In this document: positions 1 through 7,997 of the stretch, piece after piece | How positions within the stretch are numbered: the stretch's first letter is position 1 | Layout: each line of letters begins with the position of its first letter | DNA from: Gemmatimonadota bacterium | GTDB taxonomy: Bacteria; Latescibacterota; UBA2968; UBA8231 | Assembly: GCA_009841115.1 (NCBI GenBank) | Contig: VXML01000100.1 | Span: 58,615 to 122,614 of the forward strand | Reading direction: 5' to 3' | Length of the DNA stretch: 64,000 nt | Notes under the pieces: model-generated | The model's input: only the letters and a program-made list of their open reading frames with translations | Database searches by the model: none | What the model was told of the DNA's origin: nothing | Program-made: the position numbers and the translations under genes

Positions 1-582
1 GCTCAGGAGCAAGACCAACTACGCGAAAAACTCCAAGGCACCCAGCGACAGGCCTGGATATACCAACAACTCGATAAGGCGTTCGGCAAGGACGGGATCC
101 AAGCGCTGATTATCGAAAACGCCGTCCCGCAGATCGCCGAAGAAGCCAACGCCATCCTCGCTCGCCTGACCGACAACCGCATCCAAGTCGCCTTTGAGTC
201 GCTGCGCGATCTCAAAAAAGGCGGCACCCGCGAAACCCTCGACGTCAAGATCGCCGATGAGGTTGGCGAGCGCTCCTATCACCTCTATTCCGGGGGCGAG
301 GCATTCCGCACCAATTTTGCCTTGCGCATTGCGCTCTCTAAAGTGCTGGCCATGCGCTCGGGCACCCGTCTCCATACCCTCTTTATCGACGAGGGCTTCG
401 GCACCCAAGACGAACAGGGCCTAGACCAACTCATCGAAGCGATCCAAAAAGTCAGCGAGGATTTCAAAAAGGTATTGATCGTCACACATCTCGACCAACT
501 CAAAGCGGCCTTTCCAGTGCAAATCGAGGTCACTAAACATCCCGATCTAGGCTCGCGTTTCTCCGTGACGCAGCACGCCTAG
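1..582 (+). CDS. sbcC: SbcC-type exonuclease subunit, C-terminal part (5' end outside window)
   Basis: Frame 1 is open from the first base to a TAG at 580-582 and gives 193 residues. It starts in a charged, glutamine-rich coiled-coil arm and runs into the C-terminal ATPase lobe of the SMC/Rad50/SbcC family. The ABC signature is visible as YSGGEAFRTNFALRIALS and the Walker B region as LFIDEGFGTQD, followed by the D-loop/H-loop region VLIVTHLDQL. SbcC with SbcD forms a nuclease that opens hairpins and protein-blocked DNA ends. The N-terminal lobe and coiled coil lie upstream of the window. ygfZ follows 13 bp after the stop. A more distant Rad50-like ATPase cannot be excluded without the N-terminus. 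Confidence 0.85.
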   Translation, partial: AQEQDQLREKLQGTQRQAWIYQQLDKAFGKDGIQALIIENAVPQIAEEANAILARLTDNRIQVAFESLRDLKKGGTRETLDVKIADEVGERSYHLYSGGEAFRTNFALRIALSKVLAMRSGTRLHTLFIDEGFGTQDEQGLDQLIEAIQKVSEDFKKVLIVTHLDQLKAAFPVQIEVTKHPDLGSRFSVTQHA

Positions 583-595
583 CTTCTTGCTCATT

Positions 596-1561
596 ATGGC
601 TCACTACGACGAATATCACGCCGCCCGCACCGGCGCGGCCCTACGCGACGCGCAAGCCTCATTTCGCTTGTACATGTGCGGTGCCGACCACCTCGACTTC
701 CTGCACCGCATGACCTCCAACGACTTCCACAACCTGCAAATAGGGCACGGCCTCGAAGCTGTCTTTATCGAACAGCGAGCGCGGATTCTCGATCTCGCCA
801 CTTGCTATCGCGGCCCAGATGCCACCGCCTTGATTTTGAGTCCCGATTCGCGCGCTGCAATCCCCGCTTGGTTGGACCGCTTTATCTTTGCCGAGGCCCT
901 CGAATTGGCAGACCAAACCGACGAGACGGCCATGTTCGAACTCGTCGGTCCGCACGCCGCCCAGCTAGTCGCTCACACATTGAACGCGGACCTGTCAAGG
1001 CTTCAGGACCACCAGCTACTCGACCCACAGGTCGCCGACGGCTTGTGGCTAGCGCGCACGACCGGGCCGGGACTACGCGCCTTCGGGCCGCCCACAACTG
1101 TGGAGCACCTTTGGCAGCGCCTCGCCGCCGCAGGTGCTCGTCCAATAGGAGCGGCGACGTGGGAAATTTTGCGCGTCGAACAGGGCCTTCCCCTGCTCGG
1201 ACGAGAGCTGACCCAAGATTACAACCCCTGGGAAGCAGGGCTTGGTCGCGCTATTCATCTAGATAAAGGCTGCTATATCGGCCAAGAAGTCATCGCTCGC
1301 TTAGATACCTACGACAAAGTCAAACAGCATCTAGTCGGGCTGCGGCTTTCTACCACCGAGTTGCCGCCAACGGGACAACCACTGCGCGACGGCGCGCGCG
1401 AAGTAGGTCGCATCACTTCGGCAGTCCACTCTCCCAGCTTCGGCCCGATTGCCCTCGCCTATGTGCGGCGGAGCGCTTGCGCCGAGGGCACTGTGCTAGA
1501 CGCGGATGGAGCGCAAGCCACCGTAGTCTCCCTACCTTTTTTGTCGCATGAGTCCCGCTAG
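596..1561 (+). CDS. ygfZ: Folate-binding YgfZ/GcvT-like protein
   Basis: The product has 321 residues from the ATG at 596; a TTG at 587 is in frame but a less likely start. The family signature is clear: DKGCYIGQEVIARLDTYDKVKQ contains the K-G-C-Y-x-G-Q-E motif of YgfZ/IBA57 proteins, which bind a folate in a GcvT fold and support maturation or repair of [4Fe-4S] enzymes. The N-terminal segment (FLHRMTSNDFHNLQIGHGLEAVF) is typical of the fold. Its 3' end overlaps the next gene by 14 bp, so the two are probably translated together, with sbcC just upstream. Glycine-cleavage T protein is less likely because of the short length and the cysteine motif. Confidence 0.85.
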   Translation: MAHYDEYHAARTGAALRDAQASFRLYMCGADHLDFLHRMTSNDFHNLQIGHGLEAVFIEQRARILDLATCYRGPDATALILSPDSRAAIPAWLDRFIFAEALELADQTDETAMFELVGPHAAQLVAHTLNADLSRLQDHQLLDPQVADGLWLARTTGPGLRAFGPPTTVEHLWQRLAAAGARPIGAATWEILRVEQGLPLLGRELTQDYNPWEAGLGRAIHLDKGCYIGQEVIARLDTYDKVKQHLVGLRLSTTELPPTGQPLRDGAREVGRITSAVHSPSFGPIALAYVRRSACAEGTVLDADGAQATVVSLPFLSHESR

Positions 1562-2450
1562 GACCAGCGGACGCCGCAAGATAGTCCACATTGGAATCGA
1601 TGACGGCTCGCACCACAACACCCGTGCCTGCGCCGAATTCGCCGCGCTCCTGCGCGAATACACCGACTGGATCGAATGGGGCGACGACTACGCCATTCTC
1701 GACGTCACCGACAATAAGCTCGACATCCCCTTCGGAATGCGCGTCGCCAAGATGATCAAGAGCGATATCAAGCGGCAACTAAGCTGGAGCGTTTCCATTG
1801 GGTTGGCACCCAGCAAGTTCTTGGCGCAACTAGCGATGGAACGCCAGCGGCCCGATGGCCTAACAGTCGTACTGCCCGAACAGATAGGGGATTTTCTCGC
1901 CGACGTGCCCATTGACCAGCTTCCCGGCGTGGGAGCTGTTACTCGCCAACAACTCGCGGCCATGCAAATAGAACACATCGGCGCGCTGGCCCAAGTGCCG
2001 CTGAACGAACTCGTGCGCCGCTTTGGCCAGCGAGGAAGCAGCTTTTGGCACCTTGCCCAAGGTTGGGACGACGACCCGGTCGCTCCAGCCGAACAGCTCG
2101 ACCAAATCCGCGAGGAAACCTCTTTTGCCGCTCCGCTCTATACCTGTGAAGAAATGCGCGATGCCTTGCGCGAACTAGCCGCCGCGCTCTGCGGGCGCTT
2201 GCAGCGCCGAGGGCTACAAGCACGCGACGTAGCCCTAACGGTGCGCTATCCAGATTTTCGCACCGCGACGCGCACATCGCGCTTAGCCACTTTTACTGAT
2301 CGCGCTCAAGCCGTCTTCGCAGCGGCCTGCGAACTGTTAGGACAGACCGAAGTCGGCAACTTGGGCGTTCGCCTGCTCGGCATTGGGTTGGGAGGATTTG
2401 ACGACGAGGAGCTTGAGCAGCTCGATTTGTTTGCCAGCGAAAAACCCTAG
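1548..2450 (+). CDS. Degenerate Y-family DNA polymerase (DinB-like), probably without polymerase activity
   Basis: The 300-residue protein matches DinB/Pol IV from about residue 33 on: palm remnant, helix-hairpin-helix region (IDQLPGVGAVTRQQL), little finger, and a C-terminal QLDLF that fits the beta-clamp-binding motif. The N-terminus is abnormal. RKIVHIGID resembles the RKIIHVDMD of Pol IV but has Gly at the first catalytic Asp. It then skips about 70 residues of fingers and palm, including the steric-gate region. The S-L-D-E catalytic motif reads G-D-D-Y, so the catalytic Glu is Tyr. The reading frame is intact and the DNA- and clamp-binding parts look well preserved. It overlaps ygfZ by 14 bp and converges with larA, sharing 4 bp of stop codons. 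An ImuB-like accessory role is possible, but ImuB normally keeps the N-terminal fold. Confidence 0.7.
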   Translation: MSPARTSGRRKIVHIGIDDGSHHNTRACAEFAALLREYTDWIEWGDDYAILDVTDNKLDIPFGMRVAKMIKSDIKRQLSWSVSIGLAPSKFLAQLAMERQRPDGLTVVLPEQIGDFLADVPIDQLPGVGAVTRQQLAAMQIEHIGALAQVPLNELVRRFGQRGSSFWHLAQGWDDDPVAPAEQLDQIREETSFAAPLYTCEEMRDALRELAAALCGRLQRRGLQARDVALTVRYPDFRTATRTSRLATFTDRAQAVFAAACELLGQTEVGNLGVRLLGIGLGGFDDEELEQLDLFASEKP

Positions 2451-3709
2451 GCCGCGGCCTGCGGCAATACCGAATCTCCATAGGGCAACGCCCAGATCCG
2501 GGCCTCGGGGCCGACCACCTCGTGCGCGGCCGCCATAGCTTGGCCTAGGTCGTCAAAGGGTACTAAGCCGACGCGGCCGATGGCCTCAGCCGACAGCGAC
2601 GAGACCAAATGCACGCGGGCCTTTTTCAACACCGCGGCGATGGCTGCGGCCTTGTGCCCGCCCAAGACGAATTCTCGCTCTATGCGCGCGAGAATCTCGT
2701 CGGCCGAACCCGCCTCTTGCAACCAAGCGGCAAAGGTAGCACTGCCCAGCCCCTCGCGGCATTCGGCCACCCAGACGATGACCCCCCCTTCGCGCACGGC
2801 ATGCACGGCGTTGTCGAGAGCCTTTTGCGCCTGGTACATATTGACATCCAGCGGATAGCCACCCGCGCTGACGAGGACAATATCAGCACATCGCGCAATG
2901 GGCACGGCCCCGCGCTCGGCCACCCGCTCGCACCCTTTGCGGTGGGCCTCTCGCACATGCCCGGCAAAAGCGGCGACAATGCGGTGGCGATCATCGACGA
3001 TCGCATTGAGGATGAAGTCGATCCCCAACATGGCCGCCCCTTCTTCTAAATCTTCCCGCACCGGGTTGCCCTCAAGCCGCCCAGTCTCCGCGCCGGGCCG
3101 AGCCATTAGGCCGTGATTGGCCGCTACGGCGCTGGGAGAGGCACAGCCGGGCAAGACCGCTTTGGCCCCGCCCGAAAAGCCGGCGAAGTAGTGGAATTCC
3201 AAATTGCCCAAACAGATCCGCACATCAGCCTCTACCAAGGGACGAAAGAGCTCTACGGGTGTACCGCGGGAAGTAACTCCCAACCGCACCACGTCTTGCG
3301 GATCGTGGTTCACTACCCGCACCCGATCATAGACCGCCGACCCCACCAAGGCGGCCAACTCGGCTGCGGTCTGCGCTCGATGCAGCCCCAGGGCCACAAT
3401 TACCGTCACGTCGGCATCCGGCACGCTGGCTGCGGCAAGCTCCTCTAGCACTAGCGGCAACAGGCGATCCGTCGGGCAGGGCCGGGTCATGTCGCTGACG
3501 ATAATCACCACCTGCTGGCCGGGCCGCACCAGCGAGCGCAATGTCGGCGTACCCACGGGTCGGGCCAACGCATCCCGCACCAACGTGCGCTCTGCTCCGT
3601 CGCCACCTTGTTCTGCCCTGGGCAAAACGACGCCTAACAGACGCTCGCTCGGCACGTCAACTTGCAAGTGGGAGTCGCCAAAGGGTAGCTCGATTTGCGT
3701 CGCAGCCAT
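2447..3709 (-). CDS. larA: LarA-type nickel-pincer lactate/2-hydroxyacid racemase
   Basis: The 420-residue product belongs to the LarA (DUF2088) family, which interconverts enantiomers of lactate or other 2-hydroxyacids with a nickel-pincer nucleotide. Visible motifs are SDMTRPCP (about 72-79), ALGLHR (His110), NHDPQD, FHYFAGFSGGAK (His173, Lys183) and NHGLM (His199). These match the catalytic histidines, the cofactor-anchoring lysine and the Ni-ligand histidine of Lactiplantibacillus LarA. The start has a GGAGG Shine-Dalgarno that overlaps the end of the FmdB-like gene. It is the last gene of a leftward operon behind a 2-hydroxyacid dehydrogenase, so it may supply the right enantiomer. The cofactor genes larB, larC and larE are not in the window. 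The true substrate is unknown because the family is broad. Confidence 0.85.
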   Translation of the reverse strand: MAATQIELPFGDSHLQVDVPSERLLGVVLPRAEQGGDGAERTLVRDALARPVGTPTLRSLVRPGQQVVIIVSDMTRPCPTDRLLPLVLEELAAASVPDADVTVIVALGLHRAQTAAELAALVGSAVYDRVRVVNHDPQDVVRLGVTSRGTPVELFRPLVEADVRICLGNLEFHYFAGFSGGAKAVLPGCASPSAVAANHGLMARPGAETGRLEGNPVREDLEEGAAMLGIDFILNAIVDDRHRIVAAFAGHVREAHRKGCERVAERGAVPIARCADIVLVSAGGYPLDVNMYQAQKALDNAVHAVREGGVIVWVAECREGLGSATFAAWLQEAGSADEILARIEREFVLGGHKAAAIAAVLKKARVHLVSSLSAEAIGRVGLVPFDDLGQAMAAAHEVVGPEARIWALPYGDSVLPQAAA

Positions 3710-3718
3710 GGGGCCTCC

Positions 3719-3943
3719 TCAATTGTCGATAGCGCAGGCACCAGCACCGCGCGGATCGCCGCAGGTACCACACGGCCCCATTGGCTCGCGCTCGCTGGTA
3801 GCGCGACCGGCAACGGCAAAACTCGACAGCTTCTTCTCCAATTCCGCGCTCTCACAAGACGGGCAAGCGGCTGTCGCCGCCCCTTGTATGAGCGCGTCGA
3901 ACTCCGCGCCGCACTCCTTGCAGGCGTATTCAAAAATCGGCAT
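3719..3943 (-). CDS. FmdB-type CxxC zinc-ribbon protein
   Basis: A 74-residue protein starting MPIFEYACKECGAEFDALIQ, followed by a second CPSC pair and a KKLSSFAVAGR segment, as in the FmdB/CxxC_CxxC_SSSS zinc-ribbon family. The four cysteines probably bind zinc. A further C-G-T-C pair near the C-terminus, with another Cys after it, is extra. The family is often annotated as a putative regulator without proof. The gene lies 9 bp before larA and 3 bp after the unknown 174-aa gene, so it is inside the operon. Confidence 0.8.
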   Translation of the reverse strand: MPIFEYACKECGAEFDALIQGAATAACPSCESAELEKKLSSFAVAGRATSEREPMGPCGTCGDPRGAGACAIDN

Positions 3944-3946
3944 GGC

Positions 3947-4471
3947 TCAAGCTCCGTGCAGAGCCGGCTGATACAGGCCTACACTGTAGAATTCATAAGA
4001 AGCAGCTTTGTCCGGGAAATCAACCACGTGCACCGTAAAACGAGCCGGCACCCCGGTATCGGGCATATAGTCGCGGAAAAAGCTGCTATAGGCTTGGGCG
4101 TATTCTTGGTAAATGCGCTGTTGTTCCTCGTGAAAGCGCTGTGGATCGGTCTGCGGGTTGACGTCCTTGGGTTGAGCACCGAAGGCGTGGACCTCGATAA
4201 AATCTATCTGGTCAATCGAATCGCAAATCTCCGCTTCTTGCAGCCACTTCTCCCAACAGCGGAAGACTAACTCGACCTCGACGGCAGGCGTCATCCTCAC
4301 CAACTCGTCGCGGCCGAGAATCCCATGCGCCGAATGTCCTCCAGTCAAGCCAGCGAAGTAAATCTTCAAGTCGCCGTTGTCCAGTGCCTCAGTCACCAAG
4401 GCCGATAAGGTCGGGTGGTCCCCACCGTAGTAGTAGGTCAATCGACCGCGTTGCTTGACATTAAATGCCAT
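3947..4471 (-). CDS. Conserved-looking hypothetical protein in the 2-hydroxyacid operon
   Basis: I do not recognise this 174-residue protein. The ATG at 4471 is chosen over the longer frame because a GAGGAG Shine-Dalgarno lies just upstream and because the extension would overlap the preceding gene. The sequence appears soluble, with no signal peptide or membrane segment, and is aromatic-rich near the N-terminus (RLTYYYGGDHP). The C-terminal half is rich in Phe, Tyr and acidic residues (FFRDYMPDTGVPARFTVHVV). It sits 20 bp after the FAD/Fe-S dehydrogenase and 3 bp before the zinc-ribbon gene. Co-transcription with larA suggests a part in 2-hydroxyacid metabolism, but nothing in the sequence fixes a function. 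Confidence 0.7.
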   Translation of the reverse strand: MAFNVKQRGRLTYYYGGDHPTLSALVTEALDNGDLKIYFAGLTGGHSAHGILGRDELVRMTPAVEVELVFRCWEKWLQEAEICDSIDQIDFIEVHAFGAQPKDVNPQTDPQRFHEEQQRIYQEYAQAYSSFFRDYMPDTGVPARFTVHVVDFPDKAASYEFYSVGLYQPALHGA

Positions 4472-4491
4472 CTTACTCCTCTCTATTCGAG

Positions 4492-7347
4492 TTAAAGTGC
4501 TTCGACGAAAATTTCGGCCCAATGCCGCGCCCGCCGCCCAGTGAAATCGGCAATCTGATGGCGGCACGAAGTGCCTACGGCGGCGATTTCCACGTCTTCT
4601 CCTGCCTCCTCTAACACGGCAAAGAGCCGCTCCTGCCCCACGGCGCGCGATATTTCAAAGTGCTCCTTCTCGTAGCCGAAGCTACCGGCCATGCCGCAGC
4701 AGCCCGACGGGATCTCCTCGGCGCAAAAGTGGGGCGGCATGTTGAGCACGGCCAATGTCGCGGCCATCCCCGTCAGGGCCTTTTGATGGCAGTGGCCGTG
4801 CACCAAAATATGGCGGGCGGTCTGGGCAAACTCCAAATCGAGCGGCGACTCGCGGACGAGAAAATCCTCGAGCAGGACGACCTGCTCAGCCACGCACCGG
4901 CTTTGTGGACCGTCAACTAAATCTAGGTAATCATCGCTGAGAGCCGACGCGCAACTTGGCTCTAGCCCGATAATCGGCACCCCTTCTTCGGCCCACGGCG
5001 CGAGTACCTCCACATTGCGCTGTGCCAACGCGCGAGCGCGGCCGAGAAATCCCTTAGATATGAACGGCCGACCGCAACAGACCTTGTTGGCGACCAAGAC
5101 GACCTCGTACCCGGCGCGTTCCAAGATGATCGTCGCCGCCATGCCAATGGCCGGTTCGTTGTACTCGACGAAGGTATCGTTGAAGAGCACGACGCGGCCC
5201 TTGTCGCCGCGAGCCGGCCGGCGGCCGGCGAACCAGCGCGAAAACGGCTGGCGGGCAAAGGCCGGCAGTCTCCGCCGCCGGTCAATGCCCAAAAACGCAT
5301 CTAACAGCCAGCGAGTGAACCCGCTGTGGCCGATCCAATTCGACAGCGGTGCCAACGCCGATCCCAAGCGACTAATGCGGGCAATGTCGGCAAAGAGTCG
5401 CGAGCGCAGCGGATAGCCGTGCTGGCGATGATAGTGAGCGAGAAATTCGTACTTGAGCTTGGCCATATCCACGCTCGACGGGCACTCGGCCTTGCAGGCT
5501 TTGCACTCCAAACAAAGGTCCATCACGCGGTGGACCTCTTGACTGTGCAGGCCATCGGGCAACGTGCCGGCGAGTGCGGCGCGCAAGGCATTAGCCCGGC
5601 CGCGCGTGGTGTGCTCTTCTTCTAAGGTCGCCATGTACGAAGGGCACATCGTACCCACCAGCTTTTTGCGACAGTGGCCCACCCCGGAGCACATTTCAAC
5701 GGCTTCTTGAAAGCCGCCGGCCTCGCTAAAGCTGAAAAACGTCTCCACCTTGGGCGTCTGATAATCCTCGTGGTAGCGCAGATTCTCGTCCATCCGAGGA
5801 GGGCGGGTGATCTTGCCAGGATTCATAATCCCCTGTGGATCAAAAGCGTCCTTAACCTCGACAAAAGCCGCGACCAACTCCGGGCTAAACATCTTGGCGA
5901 TCCACTCGCTGCGGGCCAAGCCATCGCCGTGCTCGCCCGACATGGCTCCGCCGTATTCGAGCACCATATCGCTCATCCGCTCCTCCATCTGGCGCAGGAG
6001 CTTTATGCCTTCGGGATCTTTGAGACTGAAAATCGGCCGGATGTGCAACAAGCCGACGCTCGCGTGCCCATAGTATTCGCCCTCAATGCCCAACTCCTCC
6101 ATCAGCGCGACCACCCGGCGGACGTAGTCGGGTAGCTTGTCTACCGGGACGCAGGTATCCTCCACCCCGGGTTGGGGCTTGGGGTCGCCTTTCATGCCCA
6201 TCAAAAGCCCCAATCCAGCCTTGCGCAGTTCCAAGATAGCCTTCTGATCTCCAGCGGCCACAGCCCGGGTAAACGCGTAGCCCATTCCGCGCTCCCGCAA
6301 TCGCTCTTCCAATTCGTCCATCTTGCGACTCAGTTCGGCTTCGGAGTCCGTATAGTACTCGATTATGAGCAGGGCCGCCGGATCGCCCGTGATGAAGCGG
6401 CGGCTCGGGGCGTGCTCGGGCGAGTCCTTGGTTTGGTCGAGCAAAATTTTGTCCATCAACTCGCTGGCGACTGGTGCGGTCTCCAACGCGGTCAGATTGG
6501 CCTCCATGGCCTCGACCAAGTCGTGGAAGTGGACGGCCACCAAGCCCTTGTGCGCGGGTAGCTCCACCAAGTTCAACCGCGCTTCAACTACCGCGCAGAG
6601 CGTACCCTCCGAGCCGACGACCAGCTTGCTCAGGTCAAAGGGAGCACCGTCGATAAATTCGTCGAGATTGTAGCCCGAGACGCGGCGCATCACTTGGGGA
6701 AAGCCCGTGCGAATCTGCGCTTCGCGCTCGCGGACGATACGGCGAATTTCGCGGTAAATGCGCCCTTCGAGGCTGTCCAAGCCCGCGCGGCGTTCGCACT
6801 CTTCGTCGTCTAGCGGCCCCAACACCGCTTGCGAGCCGTCGGCCAGCACCACCTTTAGCTCCAGAACGTGGTCAATGGTCTTGCCGTATATCATGGAGTG
6901 CGCACCGCAGGAATTGTTGCCGATCATGCCGCCGATATTGGCCCTACTACTCGTGGAAACATCGGGCGCGAAAATCAGGCCGTAGGGCTGCAAGTAGGCA
7001 TTGAGTTCATCGAGCACCAGACCCGGCTGGACCCGGACCCAACGCTCGTCCGGGTCCAACTCCAAGATTTGGTTCATGTATTTGGAAAAATCGAGATGGA
7101 CCGCTGCTCCCACCGACTGACCCGCCAGACTCGTACCGCCGCCTCGCGGCAAGACCGCCGCCCCCTGCTCAGCGGCGATTTCTACTGCGGCGATCACATC
7201 GGCCTCGTCTTTGGGCACAACCAGCCCTAAAGGCTCCATCTCGTAGATGCTGGCGTCAGTGCGGTAGAGCATCCGCGAAACCGCGTCAAAGCGCACTTCG
7301 CCTTGAATGGCCTGTTGCAAGGCCATTTCCAATGTATTTCTATCCAT
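4492..7347 (-). CDS. FAD-linked oxidase / Fe-S heterodisulfide-reductase fusion (YdiJ/GlcD-GlcF-like 2-hydroxyacid dehydrogenase)
   Basis: The 951-residue protein fuses two modules. The N-terminal half is a VAO/PCMH-type flavin oxidase (PRGGGTSLAGQSVG, NNSCGAHS, GEHGDGLARS) like GlcD, D-lactate and D-2-hydroxyglutarate dehydrogenases. The C-terminal half carries ferredoxin cysteines (CLECKACKAECP, preceded by CSGVGHCRKK) and two cysteine-rich CCG domains (KVCCGRPF, SGCCGMAGSFG) as in GlcF/HdrB. This matches YdiJ-type single-chain enzymes that oxidise a 2-hydroxyacid and pass electrons to the quinone pool. The ATG at 7347 is preferred to a GTG at 7374, though neither has a strong Shine-Dalgarno. 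It is the first gene of the leftward operon that ends in larA, so D-lactate or a related hydroxyacid is a likely substrate. Confidence 0.85.
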   Translation of the reverse strand: MDRNTLEMALQQAIQGEVRFDAVSRMLYRTDASIYEMEPLGLVVPKDEADVIAAVEIAAEQGAAVLPRGGGTSLAGQSVGAAVHLDFSKYMNQILELDPDERWVRVQPGLVLDELNAYLQPYGLIFAPDVSTSSRANIGGMIGNNSCGAHSMIYGKTIDHVLELKVVLADGSQAVLGPLDDEECERRAGLDSLEGRIYREIRRIVREREAQIRTGFPQVMRRVSGYNLDEFIDGAPFDLSKLVVGSEGTLCAVVEARLNLVELPAHKGLVAVHFHDLVEAMEANLTALETAPVASELMDKILLDQTKDSPEHAPSRRFITGDPAALLIIEYYTDSEAELSRKMDELEERLRERGMGYAFTRAVAAGDQKAILELRKAGLGLLMGMKGDPKPQPGVEDTCVPVDKLPDYVRRVVALMEELGIEGEYYGHASVGLLHIRPIFSLKDPEGIKLLRQMEERMSDMVLEYGGAMSGEHGDGLARSEWIAKMFSPELVAAFVEVKDAFDPQGIMNPGKITRPPRMDENLRYHEDYQTPKVETFFSFSEAGGFQEAVEMCSGVGHCRKKLVGTMCPSYMATLEEEHTTRGRANALRAALAGTLPDGLHSQEVHRVMDLCLECKACKAECPSSVDMAKLKYEFLAHYHRQHGYPLRSRLFADIARISRLGSALAPLSNWIGHSGFTRWLLDAFLGIDRRRRLPAFARQPFSRWFAGRRPARGDKGRVVLFNDTFVEYNEPAIGMAATIILERAGYEVVLVANKVCCGRPFISKGFLGRARALAQRNVEVLAPWAEEGVPIIGLEPSCASALSDDYLDLVDGPQSRCVAEQVVLLEDFLVRESPLDLEFAQTARHILVHGHCHQKALTGMAATLAVLNMPPHFCAEEIPSGCCGMAGSFGYEKEHFEISRAVGQERLFAVLEEAGEDVEIAAVGTSCRHQIADFTGRRARHWAEIFVEAL

Positions 7348-7433
7348 ATTTAGGCATTGATCGGCAGCGCGCACCTTCTTCGCCCGGCCGAGGGCCTAGC
7401 GCGCACTTTGGTCAACTTGGTAGGGACACTTCA

Positions 7434-7463
7434 ATAGTAAGAACGCACACTACGGACCGTCAA
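7434..7463 (-). promoter_or_regulatory. Possible promoter of the 2-hydroxyacid operon
   Basis: On the minus strand a TTGACG element (7463-7458) is followed after 18 bp by TACTAT (7439-7434), about 90 bp before the dehydrogenase start. The match to a sigma-70 promoter is partial. Confidence 0.3.
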
Positions 7464-7538
7464 ATTTCCGCACTTGTCGCTTTCTTTATTTTTGCAAACG
7501 AGTGGTTTATTTTTTTTGAAAAAATATCCAACATATTG

Positions 7539-7567
7539 TTGACAATCATTCTCAACCCCAATAGATT
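7539..7567 (+). promoter_or_regulatory. Sigma-70-type promoter upstream of zapA
   Basis: TTGACA at 7539-7544 and TAGATT at 7562-7567 are separated by 17 bp within an A/T-rich stretch, about 95 bp upstream of zapA. The -35 is perfect and the -10 matches 4 of 6. Confidence 0.5.
7540..7554. promoter_or_regulatory. Fur-box-like inverted repeat
   Basis: TGACAATCATTCTCA matches the 7-1-7 Fur consensus TGATAATCATTATCA at 13 of 15 positions by direct comparison. It overlaps the -35 of the zapA promoter and lies in the divergent region in front of the Fe-S dehydrogenase operon. Regulation by Fur is an inference, because the window encodes no Fur protein. Confidence 0.4.
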
Positions 7568-7599
7568 GGTTAATCACCACGTGGTTAGCGCGCAAAAGA

Positions 7600-7644
7600 G
7601 GGGGCTTCCGGGACAAGGGGAGATCGCGGAAGTCCCCACTTTTT
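7600..7644 (+). terminator. Hairpin followed by T-run in the zapA leader
   Basis: GGGGGCTTCCG (7600-7610) pairs with CGGAAGTCCCC (7627-7637) with one weak pair, and ACTTTTT follows. It looks like an intrinsic terminator but sits only 17 bp before the zapA ATG and downstream of its likely promoter. It could therefore be an attenuator, or a terminator for transcripts from further upstream. No Shine-Dalgarno is visible between the hairpin and the ATG. Confidence 0.5.
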
Positions 7645-7660
7645 ATCTCAAAAAAATATC

Positions 7661-7990
7661 ATGTCGCAATCACAGCCAGTCACTGTCCGCATCTACAATA
7701 AGACCTATCATCTCGTCAACAGCGACGATCAAGATCCTGAGTACGTTCGGCTCGCTGCAGCCTACCTCGACGAGAAGATGCAGCAGACCGCCGCGACGAT
7801 CAAACACCGGGCTGAGTTCGACATCGCCATCCTAGCCGCGCTCAATATCGCCGAGGAAGTGCTCCGCGCTCGTCAACACAAGGACGCGCTGCTCAACCGC
7901 ACTGATGCCCGCCTCGACTCCTTTAACCGCTTGCTATCCGACGAGCCTTCCAACACAGATAGCCCCTCCACCGACGCCAAACGGTTCTAA
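7661..7990 (+). CDS. zapA: Cell division protein ZapA
   Basis: The 109-residue product begins with a short beta segment (VTVRIYNKTYHLVNSDDQDPEYVRLAAAYLDEKM), then a long helix rich in Ala, Glu and Arg (AEFDIAILAALNIAEEVLRAR). This is the usual two-part ZapA layout. ZapA binds FtsZ filaments at mid-cell and bundles them as a coiled-coil dimer or tetramer. The length is normal for the family. It is flanked upstream by the hairpin leader and downstream, convergently, by the SulP gene 7 bp away, so it is a single-gene unit. Confidence 0.85.
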   Translation: MSQSQPVTVRIYNKTYHLVNSDDQDPEYVRLAAAYLDEKMQQTAATIKHRAEFDIAILAALNIAEEVLRARQHKDALLNRTDARLDSFNRLLSDEPSNTDSPSTDAKRF

Positions 7991-7997
7991 TTCTCTT

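Noticed and set aside
1548..2450. Reading the DinB-like gene as a working DNA polymerase IV
   Set aside because: The first catalytic Asp and the catalytic Glu are replaced and the fingers are deleted, so activity is not supported.
7480..7560. A/T-rich stretch as a replication origin
   Set aside because: No DnaA-box-like repeats (TTATCCACA type) are seen, and a promoter plus Fur-like box explain it better.
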